Shown here: piece by piece, positions 8,101-16,117 of the stretch
Position numbering within the stretch: the stretch's first letter is position 1
Layout: each line of letters begins with the position of its first letter
Source of the DNA: Bacteroidota bacterium
Lineage (GTDB): Bacteria > Bacteroidota > Ignavibacteria > Palsa-1295
Length of the DNA stretch: 53,587 nucleotides
Direction of reading: 5' to 3'
NCBI GenBank assembly: GCA_030706745.1
Contig: JAUZNX010000019.1
Span: forward strand, 1 to 53,587
Program-made: the position numbers and the translations under genes
The notes under the pieces: generated by a model
Seen by the model: only the letters and a program-made list of their open reading frames with translations
The model's database searches: none
What the model was told of the DNA's origin: nothing

Positions 8101-8393
8101 CCAGTAGCTCGGTCGCCGCGATGGCGCCGGATGGGGGTGCCAGCTTGCTGGTCTCACCGAATCCGTTCGAAGATCGCGGCCTGGTCGCGTTGGTCATGTC
8201 GCGGACCGCGAGAGCTTCCATTACGATACTGGATATCCTTGGGCACCAGATGGCGACGTTGCTGAATTCAGCAATTGGGCCGGGCACATACCAGTATACG
8301 TTTGACGCAAGTCCCTGGCCGGATGGGGTCTATTTCGTCCGACTTGAGTCTGGGGAGCAGACGCTCACAAAGAGAGTGATGAAGAAGAACTAA
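5154..8393 (+). CDS. large secreted protein: IgGFc-binding-like domain plus T9SS sorting domain
   Basis: The 1079-residue product begins with a signal peptide (MMKRAVPTVLYLLLLSSQLSAQ). The N-terminal third, from GRDFYLGFIRTSF through VQYFSAGPDNSEMYLALP and VGVLAGCENALNG, resembles the IgGFc-binding protein N-terminal domain found in many bacterial surface proteins. The middle has beta-sandwich-like segments such as DWDFGSQNLVGKT and LKPGDAINLQVCFTPSG, of the ASPM/choice-of-anchor type. The C-terminus from about residue 997 (LLVSPNPFEDRG ... GVYFVRLESGEQTLTKRVMKKN) is a classic type A T9SS sorting domain. The protein should cross the outer membrane by T9SS and be attached or released. It stands alone behind the rplL terminator. 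What it binds is unknown; the family name comes from mucosal proteins and says little about function here. Confidence 0.85.
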   Translation: MMKRAVPTVLYLLLLSSQLSAQVPSGLSSDGRDFYLGFIRTSFNCTTVMPYQSYWILISSYYDCNVTVGYFDHQTGAEVIGSQVHITAKNYAQVPINLSYVIVSDGNNGNLNVNGEVAEYTGIHVHADRPISVQYFSAGPDNSEMYLALPTSALGKEYVVAAAPNDDGTGAPSPARFCNNGGEPSSSFFGVIAVKDGTHVKIFPAGTTRNGIHGATSGPNNGNGTPSELDVTLQRGQVYWVKSEIKTSPGPGNIDETGSQIEADQAVGVLAGCENALNGTTQLNFADMRNLNLEMMIPTQYWTDGGYLVMPMFDSPGINPNDYSAGDQVKMIVADLGGCRVTGDLATGTSLYDVPLYGSATENNVEQGAHFYSDCGHKFAVEQYDYRGAGGSASPQGPFTAPAQMNVVSASRYRTSFMWTVPDDVKQVAKHRYINVIARSDQLSKIKVWKNGNPIGTIGNIGTPLGTTTFPDYPPLTGLRYELGVGCYYATADSAFAVYQYGVSGFDYDNDLGDMDADDFFNEYAAPCGQSFGIEGAYSPKCTVDTNCTSWTIHVHDSNPLDRSISAVDILNDPMGVQKRRLGMDSGYVSSNVSFNPVNFTVIPGIDTVITVELDVINPLKNAEAWVWAVNGAGNDTVIHLLYAAPALAFGALTPNGPDSLTFLNAQEGVDTCSYFVFKNNGAPGSWNYSLKSISFRMGNQGFSATTDPMLPARLHPGDSVIITVCFNATEAGRVFLDTLVAQTDCPTVLGALIGSTTLPEINASDWDFGSQNLVGKTVCHTVRVWNSGKAPFTLTNNWVMENYGAGDFTFQDQNKLPVVLKPGDAINLQVCFTPSGPVRDSSILRWASNIPEPFTHTKKDYSILVGSGIQPELSWDRPSVHVKTQFGTVWTDTLYLRDLGTASVMVDSLGIVGPTSSEWTIDAVQHGHSTNFVIGQETLPDSAYVVISFTPDPKFGVSSTDTLIAYDEDGFYPKVILRADTTSSSVAAMAPDGGASLLVSPNPFEDRGLVALVMSRTARASITILDILGHQMATLLNSAIGPGTYQYTFDASPWPDGVYFVRLESGEQTLTKRVMKKN

Positions 8394-8441
8394 CCGGAAG
8401 GTGGAAGGACTTTTGCATGAGCTTTCTGTGTTCAAAAATAG

Positions 8442-10136
8442 GTGAGCATACCTCCTTCCCTAAAGAAAGCCTCTCAAAATGGCCATTCGGCCACGAAGGG
8501 CATATCGAAGCGGCCGTTACCGACCAAAGCTGATCTTTTGCGCGATCCGACCCTGAACAAGGGCCGAGCCTTTACGGCCGAGGAGCGCGTTGCGCTCGGA
8601 CTGCGCGGGCTTCTGCCGCCACGGATCATCTCTCTGGATGAGCAGGCCGCGCGGGTCATCGCTACTGTCCGTGCGAAAAAGAACGATCTCGATAGGTACA
8701 ATAGCCTCATCGGCCTGCAGGACCGCAATGAGACGCTGTTCTACCATGTGCTGATCCATCACCTCGAAGAGCTGATGCCGATCATCTATACGCCGACGAT
8801 CGGGCAGGCGTGTCAAGAATATGGCCATATTTTCCGCCGCTCGCGTGGGATGTATATATCGGATGCTGACCGCGGGCAAATCCGGTCAATCCTTGCTAAT
8901 TGGCCGCGTGACGATGTTCGCGTCATCGTCGTAACCGATGGCGAACGCGTTCTCGGTTTGGGCGACCTCGGTGCGCACGGCATGGGCATTCCGGTCGGTA
9001 AGCTCTCGCTCTATGTCGCTTGCGCCGGTGTCAAGCCCGAGCAATGTCTACCGATCACGCTCGATGTTGGTACGAATAACGAAGTGTTACTTTCGGATCC
9101 TGCTTATCTGGGATTGCCACACGAGCGCGTTCGCGGTGAAGAATATGATAGTTTCATCGAAGAATTTCTACACGCCGCGAACGACCGATTTCCGAATGTG
9201 CTGATTCAACTCGAGGATTTTGGAAACGCGAATGCCTTCCGGCTACTTGAGAAATACCGCGACCAGTATTGTCTGTTCAATGATGATATTCAGGGCACGG
9301 CGGCTGTGACGTTGTCGGGTTTATTTTCGGCGCTTCGAATTACAGGTGGGAAGCTCTGCGATCAGACTATCGTACTCTTCGGTGCTGGTGAAGCTGCGAC
9401 GGGCATCAGCAATCTCATCGTGCTTGCCATGACGAAGGAAGGAATGCCCGAAGAGGAAGCTCGCAAGCATTGCTGGCTGATGGATTCGAAAGGACTTGTC
9501 GTGAAGAGCCGGACTGATCTTGCTGAGCACAAGAAGCCGTATGCGCATCAGCACGAACCGCTACCGGATCTTTTTTCGGCCGTGCAATCGCTACGGCCAA
9601 CCGTATTGATTGGTGCTTCGGGACAGTGCGGGGCGTTTACGCATGCGGTGCTGTCACAGATGGCCGGCGAACAGGTACACCCGATTATTTTCGCGCTTTC
9701 GAATCCGACGTCGCAATCCGAATGCACCGCGGAAGAAGCCTATCGTTACACCGAGGGTCGCGCGATCTTCGCGAGCGGCAGTCCATTCCCGGATGTCCGG
9801 TATGGTGGCCGTGTCATTTCTCCCGGTCAGGCGAATAATGCGTATGTATTTCCGGGCATCGGACTTGGTGTCATTTCCTCGGGTTCGACGCGCGTAACGC
9901 AAGAGATGTTTTACTCGGCAGCTCGTGCGCTCGCGGATGAAGTCTCGCCGGATGACTTGAAGATTGGGCGGGTATTTCCTTCGCTCTCCAAAGTCCGGCA
10001 ACTTTCCGCGTGCATCGCCACCGCTGTGGCGAACGTTGCATTCCAAACGGGACTCGCGACGGTCGAGCAACCGGCTGATGTGCGAGGCTGGCTCGAATCG
10101 CTGATGTATGTGCCAGATTATTCGTCATATGTTTAG
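8442..10136 (+). CDS. maeA: NAD-dependent malic enzyme (malate to pyruvate and CO2)
   Basis: This 564-residue protein belongs to the long (eukaryote/SfcA-type) malic enzyme family, which oxidatively decarboxylates malate to pyruvate with NAD. Visible motifs are YTPTIGQAC at residues 116-124 with the catalytic Tyr, DGERVLGLGDLGAHGMGIPVG at 166-186, QLEDFGNANAF with metal-binding Glu/Asp at 256-266, FNDDIQGTAAV at 280-289 and the dinucleotide-binding GAGEAATG at 314-321. The GTG start at 8442 gives a lysine-rich extension before the conserved RGLLPP. The downstream secreted protein gene overlaps its end by 8 bases. NAD rather than NADP is inferred from family membership only. It links the TCA cycle to pyruvate. 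Confidence 0.93.
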   Translation: MSIPPSLKKASQNGHSATKGISKRPLPTKADLLRDPTLNKGRAFTAEERVALGLRGLLPPRIISLDEQAARVIATVRAKKNDLDRYNSLIGLQDRNETLFYHVLIHHLEELMPIIYTPTIGQACQEYGHIFRRSRGMYISDADRGQIRSILANWPRDDVRVIVVTDGERVLGLGDLGAHGMGIPVGKLSLYVACAGVKPEQCLPITLDVGTNNEVLLSDPAYLGLPHERVRGEEYDSFIEEFLHAANDRFPNVLIQLEDFGNANAFRLLEKYRDQYCLFNDDIQGTAAVTLSGLFSALRITGGKLCDQTIVLFGAGEAATGISNLIVLAMTKEGMPEEEARKHCWLMDSKGLVVKSRTDLAEHKKPYAHQHEPLPDLFSAVQSLRPTVLIGASGQCGAFTHAVLSQMAGEQVHPIIFALSNPTSQSECTAEEAYRYTEGRAIFASGSPFPDVRYGGRVISPGQANNAYVFPGIGLGVISSGSTRVTQEMFYSAARALADEVSPDDLKIGRVFPSLSKVRQLSACIATAVANVAFQTGLATVEQPADVRGWLESLMYVPDYSSYV

Positions 10137-10626
10137 GCGGTACGCAGGAGTTGTTCTTGTTGGGCTGGTGTCATTTTGCACGGCAAATGCGCACGCAGTT
10201 GCTTCTTCGGTCTTGAAGCCAGTTACAGTTTCGCAGTTGCTCAAGCGGATGTCTCGTACCGAGTTGTTCGCGCTGCTCGGTCGAGAAACGCTGACGGACT
10301 CCGCCAATTCGCAGAGCCCTGATTCAGGCCTTCGAATCGTGATGCTCAATTTCAAGCCTGTTTTATTCGAGGGACAGCAGGCGGCCGTCAGCGCGATGCT
10401 GAAGGACGATACGCTTATCACTGTCGCCGTTTCAATCCCGCGTCGGGGTATGGCGACAATCGACGATTTCACGAAGTTGAAATCAGATATTGTTCGTGAG
10501 ATCGGTGATCCAACAGCTTACACCGATACCTACATCGACTATATGATGAAAGGGATGCAATCGGTCTTCGGATCGTTTAAAGATGGGAAAATCAAGGTCG
10601 ATATTTTGACCAAGCTCGGGTCGTAA
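10129..10626 (+). CDS. small secreted protein of unknown function
   Basis: The 165-residue product starts at ATG 10129, chosen because it begins a clean signal peptide (MFRRYAGVVLVGLVSFCTANAHA); an in-frame start also exists at 10108. The mature protein has no motif I recognise. It is mixed alpha/beta in composition, with the pattern SIPRRGMATIDDFTKLKSDI and a Lys-rich end. It overlaps the malic enzyme stop by 8 bases and is followed 11 bases later by msrA, so the three may be co-transcribed. It is probably periplasmic. Confidence 0.7.
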   Translation: MFRRYAGVVLVGLVSFCTANAHAVASSVLKPVTVSQLLKRMSRTELFALLGRETLTDSANSQSPDSGLRIVMLNFKPVLFEGQQAAVSAMLKDDTLITVAVSIPRRGMATIDDFTKLKSDIVREIGDPTAYTDTYIDYMMKGMQSVFGSFKDGKIKVDILTKLGS

Positions 10627-10637
10627 TTTCTTGCGTT

Positions 10638-11108
10638 ATGGAAAAAGCAACATTTGGAGCCGGCTGCTTCTGGGGCGTCGAAGCAGAATTCCGGAAGATA
10701 AAAGGTGTCAAGCGGACGGACGTCGGATATGAAGGCGGCCACACGGACCAGCCAACGTATCAGGATGTCTGCACAGACAAAACCGGCCATGCCGAAGTCG
10801 TGCAGGTCGAGTTCGATCCAGCGGAAGTCGCCTATCAGGATTTATTGAATGTTTTTTGGGAGAACCACGATCCGACGCAGGTAAATCGGCAAGGCCCGGA
10901 TGTCGGCACGCAGTATCGCTCGGTCGTCTTCTATCACAATGATGAGCAGAAGCTTACTGCCGAGCAATCAAAGCGCGAGCGATCGGAGTCAGGCAAGTAC
11001 CGTCGTCCGATTGCGACCGAGGTTGTACCGGCTACCGATTTCTGGCGCGCCGAAGAATATCATCAGCAATATCTGGAGAAGCGCGGTTTGGCGAGTTGCC
11101 ACATTTGA
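10638..11108 (+). CDS. msrA: peptide methionine sulfoxide reductase A
   Basis: The 156-residue enzyme reduces methionine-S-sulfoxide in proteins back to methionine, using thioredoxin. FGAGCFWGVEAEF carries the catalytic Cys10 in the invariant GCFW motif. VGYEGGHTDQPTYQDVCTDKTGHAEVVQVEFDP and the later FWENHDPTQVNRQGPDVGTQYRS are family-typical, the last being the substrate pocket. The protein is short at the C-terminus and ends LASCHI, where C154 may act as a resolving cysteine. It has no signal peptide and is cytoplasmic. It ends 8 bases before the convergent lipoprotein gene. Confidence 0.95.
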   Translation: MEKATFGAGCFWGVEAEFRKIKGVKRTDVGYEGGHTDQPTYQDVCTDKTGHAEVVQVEFDPAEVAYQDLLNVFWENHDPTQVNRQGPDVGTQYRSVVFYHNDEQKLTAEQSKRERSESGKYRRPIATEVVPATDFWRAEEYHQQYLEKRGLASCHI

Positions 11109-11115
11109 GCTGGCG

Positions 11116-11487
11116 TTAATAGCCCAACTTCCAGCCTTCTCCTTCGAGATACACATTGGCGATCAATGAGTCCTCGGTTTTTGGCGTGCGGCCGCTAACT
11201 TTCAAGTCGTAAACGACCATTGCTGTGTCATTGTGGCGATTCACCTCGCGAACGGTCACCGCCACACTGTCACCCCGCCAATGATTAAACAAGCTATCGA
11301 GTGCGCCCGGAATTGATTCATAGACTTCGCGCCGGTCGCGAGCCAGAGTGTTCACATAGGCAAACGAATCCTGCCTGCTGAGCGCTCGATAACTACTGAG
11401 GATGGCATTGCCTGGTGTATTCGGCAGTCCCTGCTGGGCGCAGGAAGCCAGCAGGGGAAAGAAGATTAGAGGTAGTATCTTTGTCAT
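11116..11487 (-). CDS. small lipoprotein, paralogue 1
   Basis: The 123-residue product starts at ATG 11487 and has a lipoprotein signal peptide (MTKILPLIFFPLLASC) with lipobox L-A-S-C. The mature domain reads like a small alpha+beta fold of the kind that averages stress or nutrient proteins (NTF2/DUF4878-like): NAILSSYRALSRQDSFAYVNTLARDRREVY, then VVYDLKVSG and VYLEGEGWKLGY at the end. It is paralogous to the adjacent gene at 11591-11977. The DNA of the last 12 codons is identical in both genes. It is convergent with msrA. Its function is unknown; DUF4878 is a pattern guess. Confidence 0.7.
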   Translation of the reverse strand: MTKILPLIFFPLLASCAQQGLPNTPGNAILSSYRALSRQDSFAYVNTLARDRREVYESIPGALDSLFNHWRGDSVAVTVREVNRHNDTAMVVYDLKVSGRTPKTEDSLIANVYLEGEGWKLGY

Positions 11488-11590
11488 TGTACACAAGATA
11501 AGCGACACTAACAATTCATGCAAAAAGTATGCGACGATGAAAGGCACACTGCCATATTCATTGAACTGTCATTATCCCGAACGCACTCGC

Positions 11591-11977
11591 TCAATAGCCC
11601 AACTTCCAGCCTTCTCCTTCGAGATACACAGTCGCAATGAGTGAATCCGATTTGATCTGGTTTGGGCCGGATGCACGAAGGTTATAAACGACAGTTGCCA
11701 CGTCATTTCGTTTCTGAATCGAGAGGACCTTCACATCGGCGTGCTCACCTTTCCATTGCTGAAGGAGCGCGTGTGCCGCCGCTGGAAGCGCTTCATAGAC
11801 GCCCCGTTTATCACGCGTGAGTGATTGAAGGTATCCAATAGAATCCTGGTTCGTAAGCGCCACATAGCTTCGGACAACCGCGTTCGCAGGCGTGTCTTTA
11901 TCCTGTGGCCCCACACATGAACTTAGAATCAGAGAAGGCGTGAAGAGAGCGAGAAGAATGACGAATGATTGGCGCAT
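11591..11977 (-). CDS. small lipoprotein, paralogue 2
   Basis: The 128-residue product has a lipoprotein signal peptide (MRQSFVILLALFTPSLILSSC) with lipobox L-S-S-C. The mature part parallels its neighbour: NAVVRSYVALTNQDSIGYLQSLTRDKRGVYEALP, a central KVLSIQKRNDVATVVYNLRASG, and the ending ATVYLEGEGWKLGY. Both proteins would be anchored in a periplasmic membrane leaflet. It lies 104 bases upstream of the other copy on the same strand, so tandem duplication is the simple explanation. It is divergent from the GNAT gene. Function unknown. Confidence 0.72.
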   Translation of the reverse strand: MRQSFVILLALFTPSLILSSCVGPQDKDTPANAVVRSYVALTNQDSIGYLQSLTRDKRGVYEALPAAAHALLQQWKGEHADVKVLSIQKRNDVATVVYNLRASGPNQIKSDSLIATVYLEGEGWKLGY

Positions 11978-12055
11978 AGTACAATAGAATTGTCCAATGC
12001 TACAAGACGCAAACCCCGTGCTGAATTATTTCCCCGGGGATTTGTATTCCATTGG

Positions 12056-12571
12056 GTGCAGAATGTGAAGCCGGACTCATTGAATCGCGAGGACAGAATC
12101 GTCTTACGCGCTCCACGTGCAGGGGATATAGGCCTGGTCATTCATCGTCATGGAGTCCTCTATGCTGAGGAGTACGGCTGGAACGAGCAGTTCGAAGCAC
12201 TCGTGGCGGAAGTCGCTGCGAAATTCCTGAAGCGACATGATTCCGTGAAGGAGCGGTGCTGGATCGCTGAGTTGGATGGCGAGTTCGCGGGATGTATCTT
12301 CATCGTTCGGGAATCTGAGAAGGTTGCGAAGCTCAGGCTTCTGCTCGTCGAGCCGAAAGCACGCGGTTTTGGACTTGGCAGACGATTGATTCAGGAGTGC
12401 ATCGACTTCGCAACTAATGCCGGCTACGAAAAGATGGTCCTCTGGACAAACGATGTCCTTCATGCCGCGCGGCATCTTTATGAGGAGTTCGGCTTCCATC
12501 TCATCCATGAAGAGCCAAACACGCTCTTCGGTCCGCTGACGACGGCGCAGACGTGGGAGCGGTCATTGTGA
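12056..12571 (+). CDS. GNAT-family N-acetyltransferase
   Basis: The core shows LRAPRAGDIGLVIHRHGVLYAEEYGW, CWIAELDGEFAGCIFIVRE, and the acetyl-CoA loop LVEPKARGFGLGRRLIQECIDFA (R/Q-x-x-G-x-G/A pattern). It ends with ATNAGYEKMVLWTNDVLHAARHLYEEFGF. The N-terminal part resembles the acetyltransferase half of MarR-GNAT fusion proteins, but no MarR domain is present. The frame stays open to TTG 11969, but that would overlap the divergent lipoprotein start. GTG 12056, or 12065, begins just before the conserved part; the start is uncertain. The substrate is unknown, and small molecules or protein N-termini are both possible. Confidence 0.85.
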   Translation: MQNVKPDSLNREDRIVLRAPRAGDIGLVIHRHGVLYAEEYGWNEQFEALVAEVAAKFLKRHDSVKERCWIAELDGEFAGCIFIVRESEKVAKLRLLLVEPKARGFGLGRRLIQECIDFATNAGYEKMVLWTNDVLHAARHLYEEFGFHLIHEEPNTLFGPLTTAQTWERSL

Positions 12572-12644
12572 CAGACGGAACTCATCAAATGCCCACTCGG
12601 TCTTAGCCTATCCAATCGATCCTGTTACTAAACGTTGTCCTGCA

Positions 12645-13031
12645 ATGGAAAACAAAAATGTGAAGTCCGATAATACTGCGGCCGCGATCCTGACTGACGG
12701 AGGAGAACCGGAAACAGAGACTGCTGCCGGAACGCCGTTCCCGTTCCTGACGGGATTCTGGAGCAAGGGTGATGAGATCGCAATCACCGGAGGGGTGCTC
12801 TTCGCCCTGGGAATGATCCTGATCACCGCAATCAAGACGGACGTCTCACCGACGGGTCTGCTCATCGGACTTCTCTTCGGCGGTCTCTATGGCCTCATTA
12901 TCTGGCTGGCCTTGAAGCTCTACTCTGAAATGGCCGGGGTCTGGCTCAACGTGGAGGAGAGTACTCGTATCGTCGCAGATATTATGTCCCGCAAAGAGGC
13001 GCAAGAACTTCAGGAAGCTGGTCGTGAGTAG
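12645..13031 (+). CDS. small membrane protein with two transmembrane segments
   Basis: The 128-residue product has a charged, disordered N-terminus (about residues 1-38, rich in E, T and N), then two hydrophobic segments: GGVLFALGMILITAI and GLLIGLLFGGLYGLIIWLAL. A conserved-looking tail, WLNVEESTRIVADIMSRKEAQEL, follows and probably faces the cytoplasm. The double-helix layout with a xNxE/ST tail recalls the DUF4282 family, but I am not sure. It stands alone between the GNAT gene and the convergent lipoprotein cluster. Confidence 0.65.
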   Translation: MENKNVKSDNTAAAILTDGGEPETETAAGTPFPFLTGFWSKGDEIAITGGVLFALGMILITAIKTDVSPTGLLIGLLFGGLYGLIIWLALKLYSEMAGVWLNVEESTRIVADIMSRKEAQELQEAGRE

Positions 13032-13086
13032 AAAATAAAAGTGTTTCCACGACCAATCGCATCCTCGGGCTCCTCTTAGGCAATCT

Positions 13087-13992
13087 CTAATTTCTCGGTC
13101 CCGTCACAAGTGTATCCAGAAAAACTTGGTTGGGCCAGCGCCAGACAGTATAAATCATCCGACGACCCACATCGGATTTCATGCGATGCATGGTCTCGAC
13201 GATGTCAATGTTCTGCATACTCCGGCCATCAATTTCGAGGATTTCATCGTCAGTCTTCAAACCGCTCGCCGCTGCTGGCGTATTTGGAAAAACATAAATG
13301 GCGGGCCAGAAGTTGAGTCCGTCACTTGTCCAAATAGTTGGTCTTATACCCGATTGTCCCTTCCCGACAGGAAGCGCAATTGGCGTGGGATTGAAGAACG
13401 GGTGAAAAAATGATTCAGGTAGAAGAAGCTGAGATGCAACCAATGCATTCTGCGAGCTTGCCACCCCGCCGGCCTGATATTGACCGATTTCCTTCAACGT
13501 TCTTGCATCGTAAACAATAATTGTTAATTCCGGAAAAGCCCGAGATCTTGAATCGTATCGCGGAATACGAGGTTTATGATCCAACGATCCAAAAGACGAC
13601 GAGATGAAGGAGAATGGTAGCACCCGCTTCATAGGAACCGTAACAAATCTCGTTGAGTCGAATTTCTCGCGCAAATTGAAATCAGTTCTCACACATTCAG
13701 TCACGATGAAATCTGCTGAATCAATATCGTCCACATAACGGTATCCGCGACTAATAAGCTTATTGACGAGAGCAAACAACATTGCATTTTCATCATTGCC
13801 GGACAATTGTACCGAAGCTGAATCCAATTCGGAATAAGGGATGGCAGTGAAAGAACGGTAGAGGCTTGGACCGAAACGAGAAAGAGAATCAATTCTTTGG
13901 ATCGAGCGAGGACCATCGATCCAGTATGTTGGCTGACAACTGGCGATTCCAATTGAGGCAAGTAGAATGTAGAGGAGTATGTATCGGCGCAT
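13087..13992 (-). CDS. lipoprotein with C-terminal PDZ-like domain, copy A
   Basis: Starting at ATG 13992 gives a 301-residue protein with lipoprotein signal MRRYILLYILLASIGIASC. The N-terminal half (YRSFTAIPYSELDSA ... LVNKLISRGYRYVDDIDSADFIVTEC) resembles DUF4136-type lipoproteins, which share the pattern of a Y/F-rich strand, a helix ending SRGY and DADFIV. The C-terminus (VFPNTPAAASGLKTDDEILEIDGRSM) is a PDZ-like module with the usual P-A-xx-GL-xx-GD/DE-I turn. It is one of three tandem paralogues and is most like the copy at 15102-16010. The family context suggests an envelope protein; no enzymatic motif is seen. Confidence 0.75.
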   Translation of the reverse strand: MRRYILLYILLASIGIASCQPTYWIDGPRSIQRIDSLSRFGPSLYRSFTAIPYSELDSASVQLSGNDENAMLFALVNKLISRGYRYVDDIDSADFIVTECVRTDFNLREKFDSTRFVTVPMKRVLPFSFISSSFGSLDHKPRIPRYDSRSRAFPELTIIVYDARTLKEIGQYQAGGVASSQNALVASQLLLPESFFHPFFNPTPIALPVGKGQSGIRPTIWTSDGLNFWPAIYVFPNTPAAASGLKTDDEILEIDGRSMQNIDIVETMHRMKSDVGRRMIYTVWRWPNQVFLDTLVTGPRN

Positions 13993-14139
13993 TATTAGTT
14001 TTGAGATCAATCAGTCGAAAAATAACCGCAGACCCCACTCATGGCATTTCCCGGTACTTCGCTCATAATCAATCGGAAAAAAGATTCTCCTCATCCGACC
14101 ACTTGCACGTTTGAATGGCAGGCAAACTTCTGCAAGTCA

Positions 14140-15054
14140 CTATCGAATGCGGCGCTCGTAGACCAGCGTATCCCTAATCAGCCTTTTGCCGCGCAACGCT
14201 TCGAGTGTGATGCGGCGGCCAACATCACCTTTCATCCGTTTGTAGAAATCAACGTAGCTAATGCCATCGAGAGATTCGCCATCCAGATTCGTGAGTAAAT
14301 CTCCGAGTTTGAGTCTGCTGTGGCCTGCGGCGGAATTGATCGTGATAGAGACAATCTCCGGGAAGATGTGCGGGTAGTCAGCACGCGAAATCTTAACAGC
14401 AAATCCCGCCGAGCCAGGACCGAGGACGGAATCCCAAAGGTTGATCTCGAGATTCTCGGAGAGCCGGTATTCGACAAGCGTAGGGAGCATCTTCTCAGCG
14501 ATTGCGACCCGACTGAAGTCAGAATCAATGGCTGCGCCTACAAACTGTCCGGCGCACTCCGAACTCCGCACATCATAAACGAAAAGCTCGAGGCGGGTCG
14601 GTAATCTCTTTCGACTCACTCGTTCGCGGACAGAATCCAACGGATTTAGTATGTATGGCTGGATATTCTCAAGAGCGGGTGGCAAAAACGTCACATGCGG
14701 ATAATCGTTGGTTTGGATTTCGTCGGAAAGCTTTGCCGTAACTATGAAGTCCAGCGAATCCAGATCGGTGGAATAATGGTATCCTCGTGATCGCAACTCG
14801 CGTACGACGGAGTATAGTATCTTCCGTTCGTCCGAATCTGCCGGTTGTTGTGTGAGAGCGGAAGAAGGGACTGCTGCAAATGTGTGGCATGCGTCGAAGT
14901 TCGGCTCGTAGTCGTAGCTGTATTTCTTGAGGCGTGTAGTGAAGCGGGGTTCGTCGTACAGGTAGGTGGAGTTGCAGCCAACCAGGAATGCCAGCGCTCC
15001 CAGAATCGCCAGCACGCGGGACAGAACTGATATAGCATTTGCTTTTGAAGCCAT
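14140..15054 (-). CDS. lipoprotein with C-terminal PDZ-like domain, divergent copy B
   Basis: Starting at ATG 15054 gives 304 residues with lipoprotein signal MASKANAISVLSRVLAILGA followed by LAFLVGC. An upstream in-frame start at 15159 would add a non-hydrophobic extension and overlap the next gene, so I reject it. The N-terminal part has FAAVPSSALTQQPADSDERKILYSVVRELRSRGYHYSTDLDSLDFIV, matching the DUF4136-like layout of its neighbours. The PDZ-like end reads NSAAGHSRLKLGDLLTNLDGESLDGI and then the family-specific DFYKRMKGDVGRRITLEALRGKRLIRDTL. It is clearly more divergent than the two flanking copies are from one another. Function unknown. Confidence 0.75.
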   Translation of the reverse strand: MASKANAISVLSRVLAILGALAFLVGCNSTYLYDEPRFTTRLKKYSYDYEPNFDACHTFAAVPSSALTQQPADSDERKILYSVVRELRSRGYHYSTDLDSLDFIVTAKLSDEIQTNDYPHVTFLPPALENIQPYILNPLDSVRERVSRKRLPTRLELFVYDVRSSECAGQFVGAAIDSDFSRVAIAEKMLPTLVEYRLSENLEINLWDSVLGPGSAGFAVKISRADYPHIFPEIVSITINSAAGHSRLKLGDLLTNLDGESLDGISYVDFYKRMKGDVGRRITLEALRGKRLIRDTLVYERRIR

Positions 15055-15101
15055 TGTAGAGTTAACCCGGGCAGTGTTCGGACTATTGCACCCCATGAGC
15101 A

Positions 15102-16010
15102 CTAATTTCTCGGCCCCATCACTATCGTGTCTAAGAAGACGGTGCCAGGCCATCGCCAAGCGGTGAGAATCAGTCTGTGTCCGACTTCTCCCTTCATGCG
15201 ACGCCGGAATTCAATTAAGTCAATGTTTTGTGTGCTGCGGCCATCAATTTCTAGTATGAGATCATAGTCTTTCAAGTGGCTTGATGCTGCAGGTGAATTT
15301 GGGTAGATAGTGACTGTGGGCCAGAAATTAAGGGCATCGAAAGTCCATATGGATGGTCGTAGGCCAGCTTGCCCCTTCCCTGAGGGAAAAGTCATTGGCA
15401 CTGGATTGTAGAACGCGCGAAAGAACGATGCAGGAATAAGATGCTGAGAAGCGACCAAGACATTCCCTGCATTTGCAATACCACCGGACTGATATTGGCC
15501 GATTTCTTTCAAGGTTTTCGAATCGTAAACGACAATTGTCAATTTCGGGGAAACTCGAGCATTTCGATCATATTGAGGAATCAGAGGTTCGTGATCCAAG
15601 GATCCGAAAGGAGAGGAGTTGAGGGAAAATGGCAAGACACGCTTCATGGGGAGAGCAATATACTTGGTTGAATCCACTTCTTCGTGCCATTTGAAATCCC
15701 TTCTTATGCATTCAGTCACGATGAAATCCGCTGAGTCAAGATCGTCCACATATTGAAACCCCTGTCCTAGAAGCTCATTGACAAGTGCAAACAACATTGC
15801 ATTTTCATCTCTACCGAACACCTGCGCAGCTGCCGAATCCAGCTCTGAATAGGGAATAGCAGTGAACGAATGATAAAGGCTGGGACCAAACCGGGCCAGC
15901 GAATCAACGCTTTGGATCGATCGCGGTCCATCGATCCAGTACCAAGACTGGTGGCAACTCGTAATGCTAAGCGAGGAAAGAAAGACGGCGAGAAATGTGA
16001 ATCGGCCCAT
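15102..16010 (-). CDS. lipoprotein with C-terminal PDZ-like domain, copy A'
   Basis: Starting at ATG 16010 gives 302 residues with lipoprotein signal MGRFTFLAVFLSSLSITSC. It matches copy A nearly segment by segment: YWIDGPRSIQ, DSLARFGPSLY, SFTAIPYSELDSA, DSADFIVTEC, TLKEIGQYQSGG, GKGQAGLRPSIWTFDALNFWP, and the PDZ-like NSPAASSHLKDYDLILEIDGRSTQNID. It precedes copies B and A on the same strand with gaps of 47 and 147 bases, so the three are probably one transcription unit. The head-to-head neighbour is lepA. The protein should sit in the periplasm; its role is unknown. Confidence 0.77.
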   Translation of the reverse strand: MGRFTFLAVFLSSLSITSCHQSWYWIDGPRSIQSVDSLARFGPSLYHSFTAIPYSELDSAAAQVFGRDENAMLFALVNELLGQGFQYVDDLDSADFIVTECIRRDFKWHEEVDSTKYIALPMKRVLPFSLNSSPFGSLDHEPLIPQYDRNARVSPKLTIVVYDSKTLKEIGQYQSGGIANAGNVLVASQHLIPASFFRAFYNPVPMTFPSGKGQAGLRPSIWTFDALNFWPTVTIYPNSPAASSHLKDYDLILEIDGRSTQNIDLIEFRRRMKGEVGHRLILTAWRWPGTVFLDTIVMGPRN

Positions 16011-16117
16011 TGTAGGTTCTAATGTCAATCGTTACCAATGAACACAGACCCTGCTCGGAGCATTTCCCGGCCTTCCACTGTTCCCGTCCCTCTTAATCAA
16101 AAGGAAAGCAATTATAG

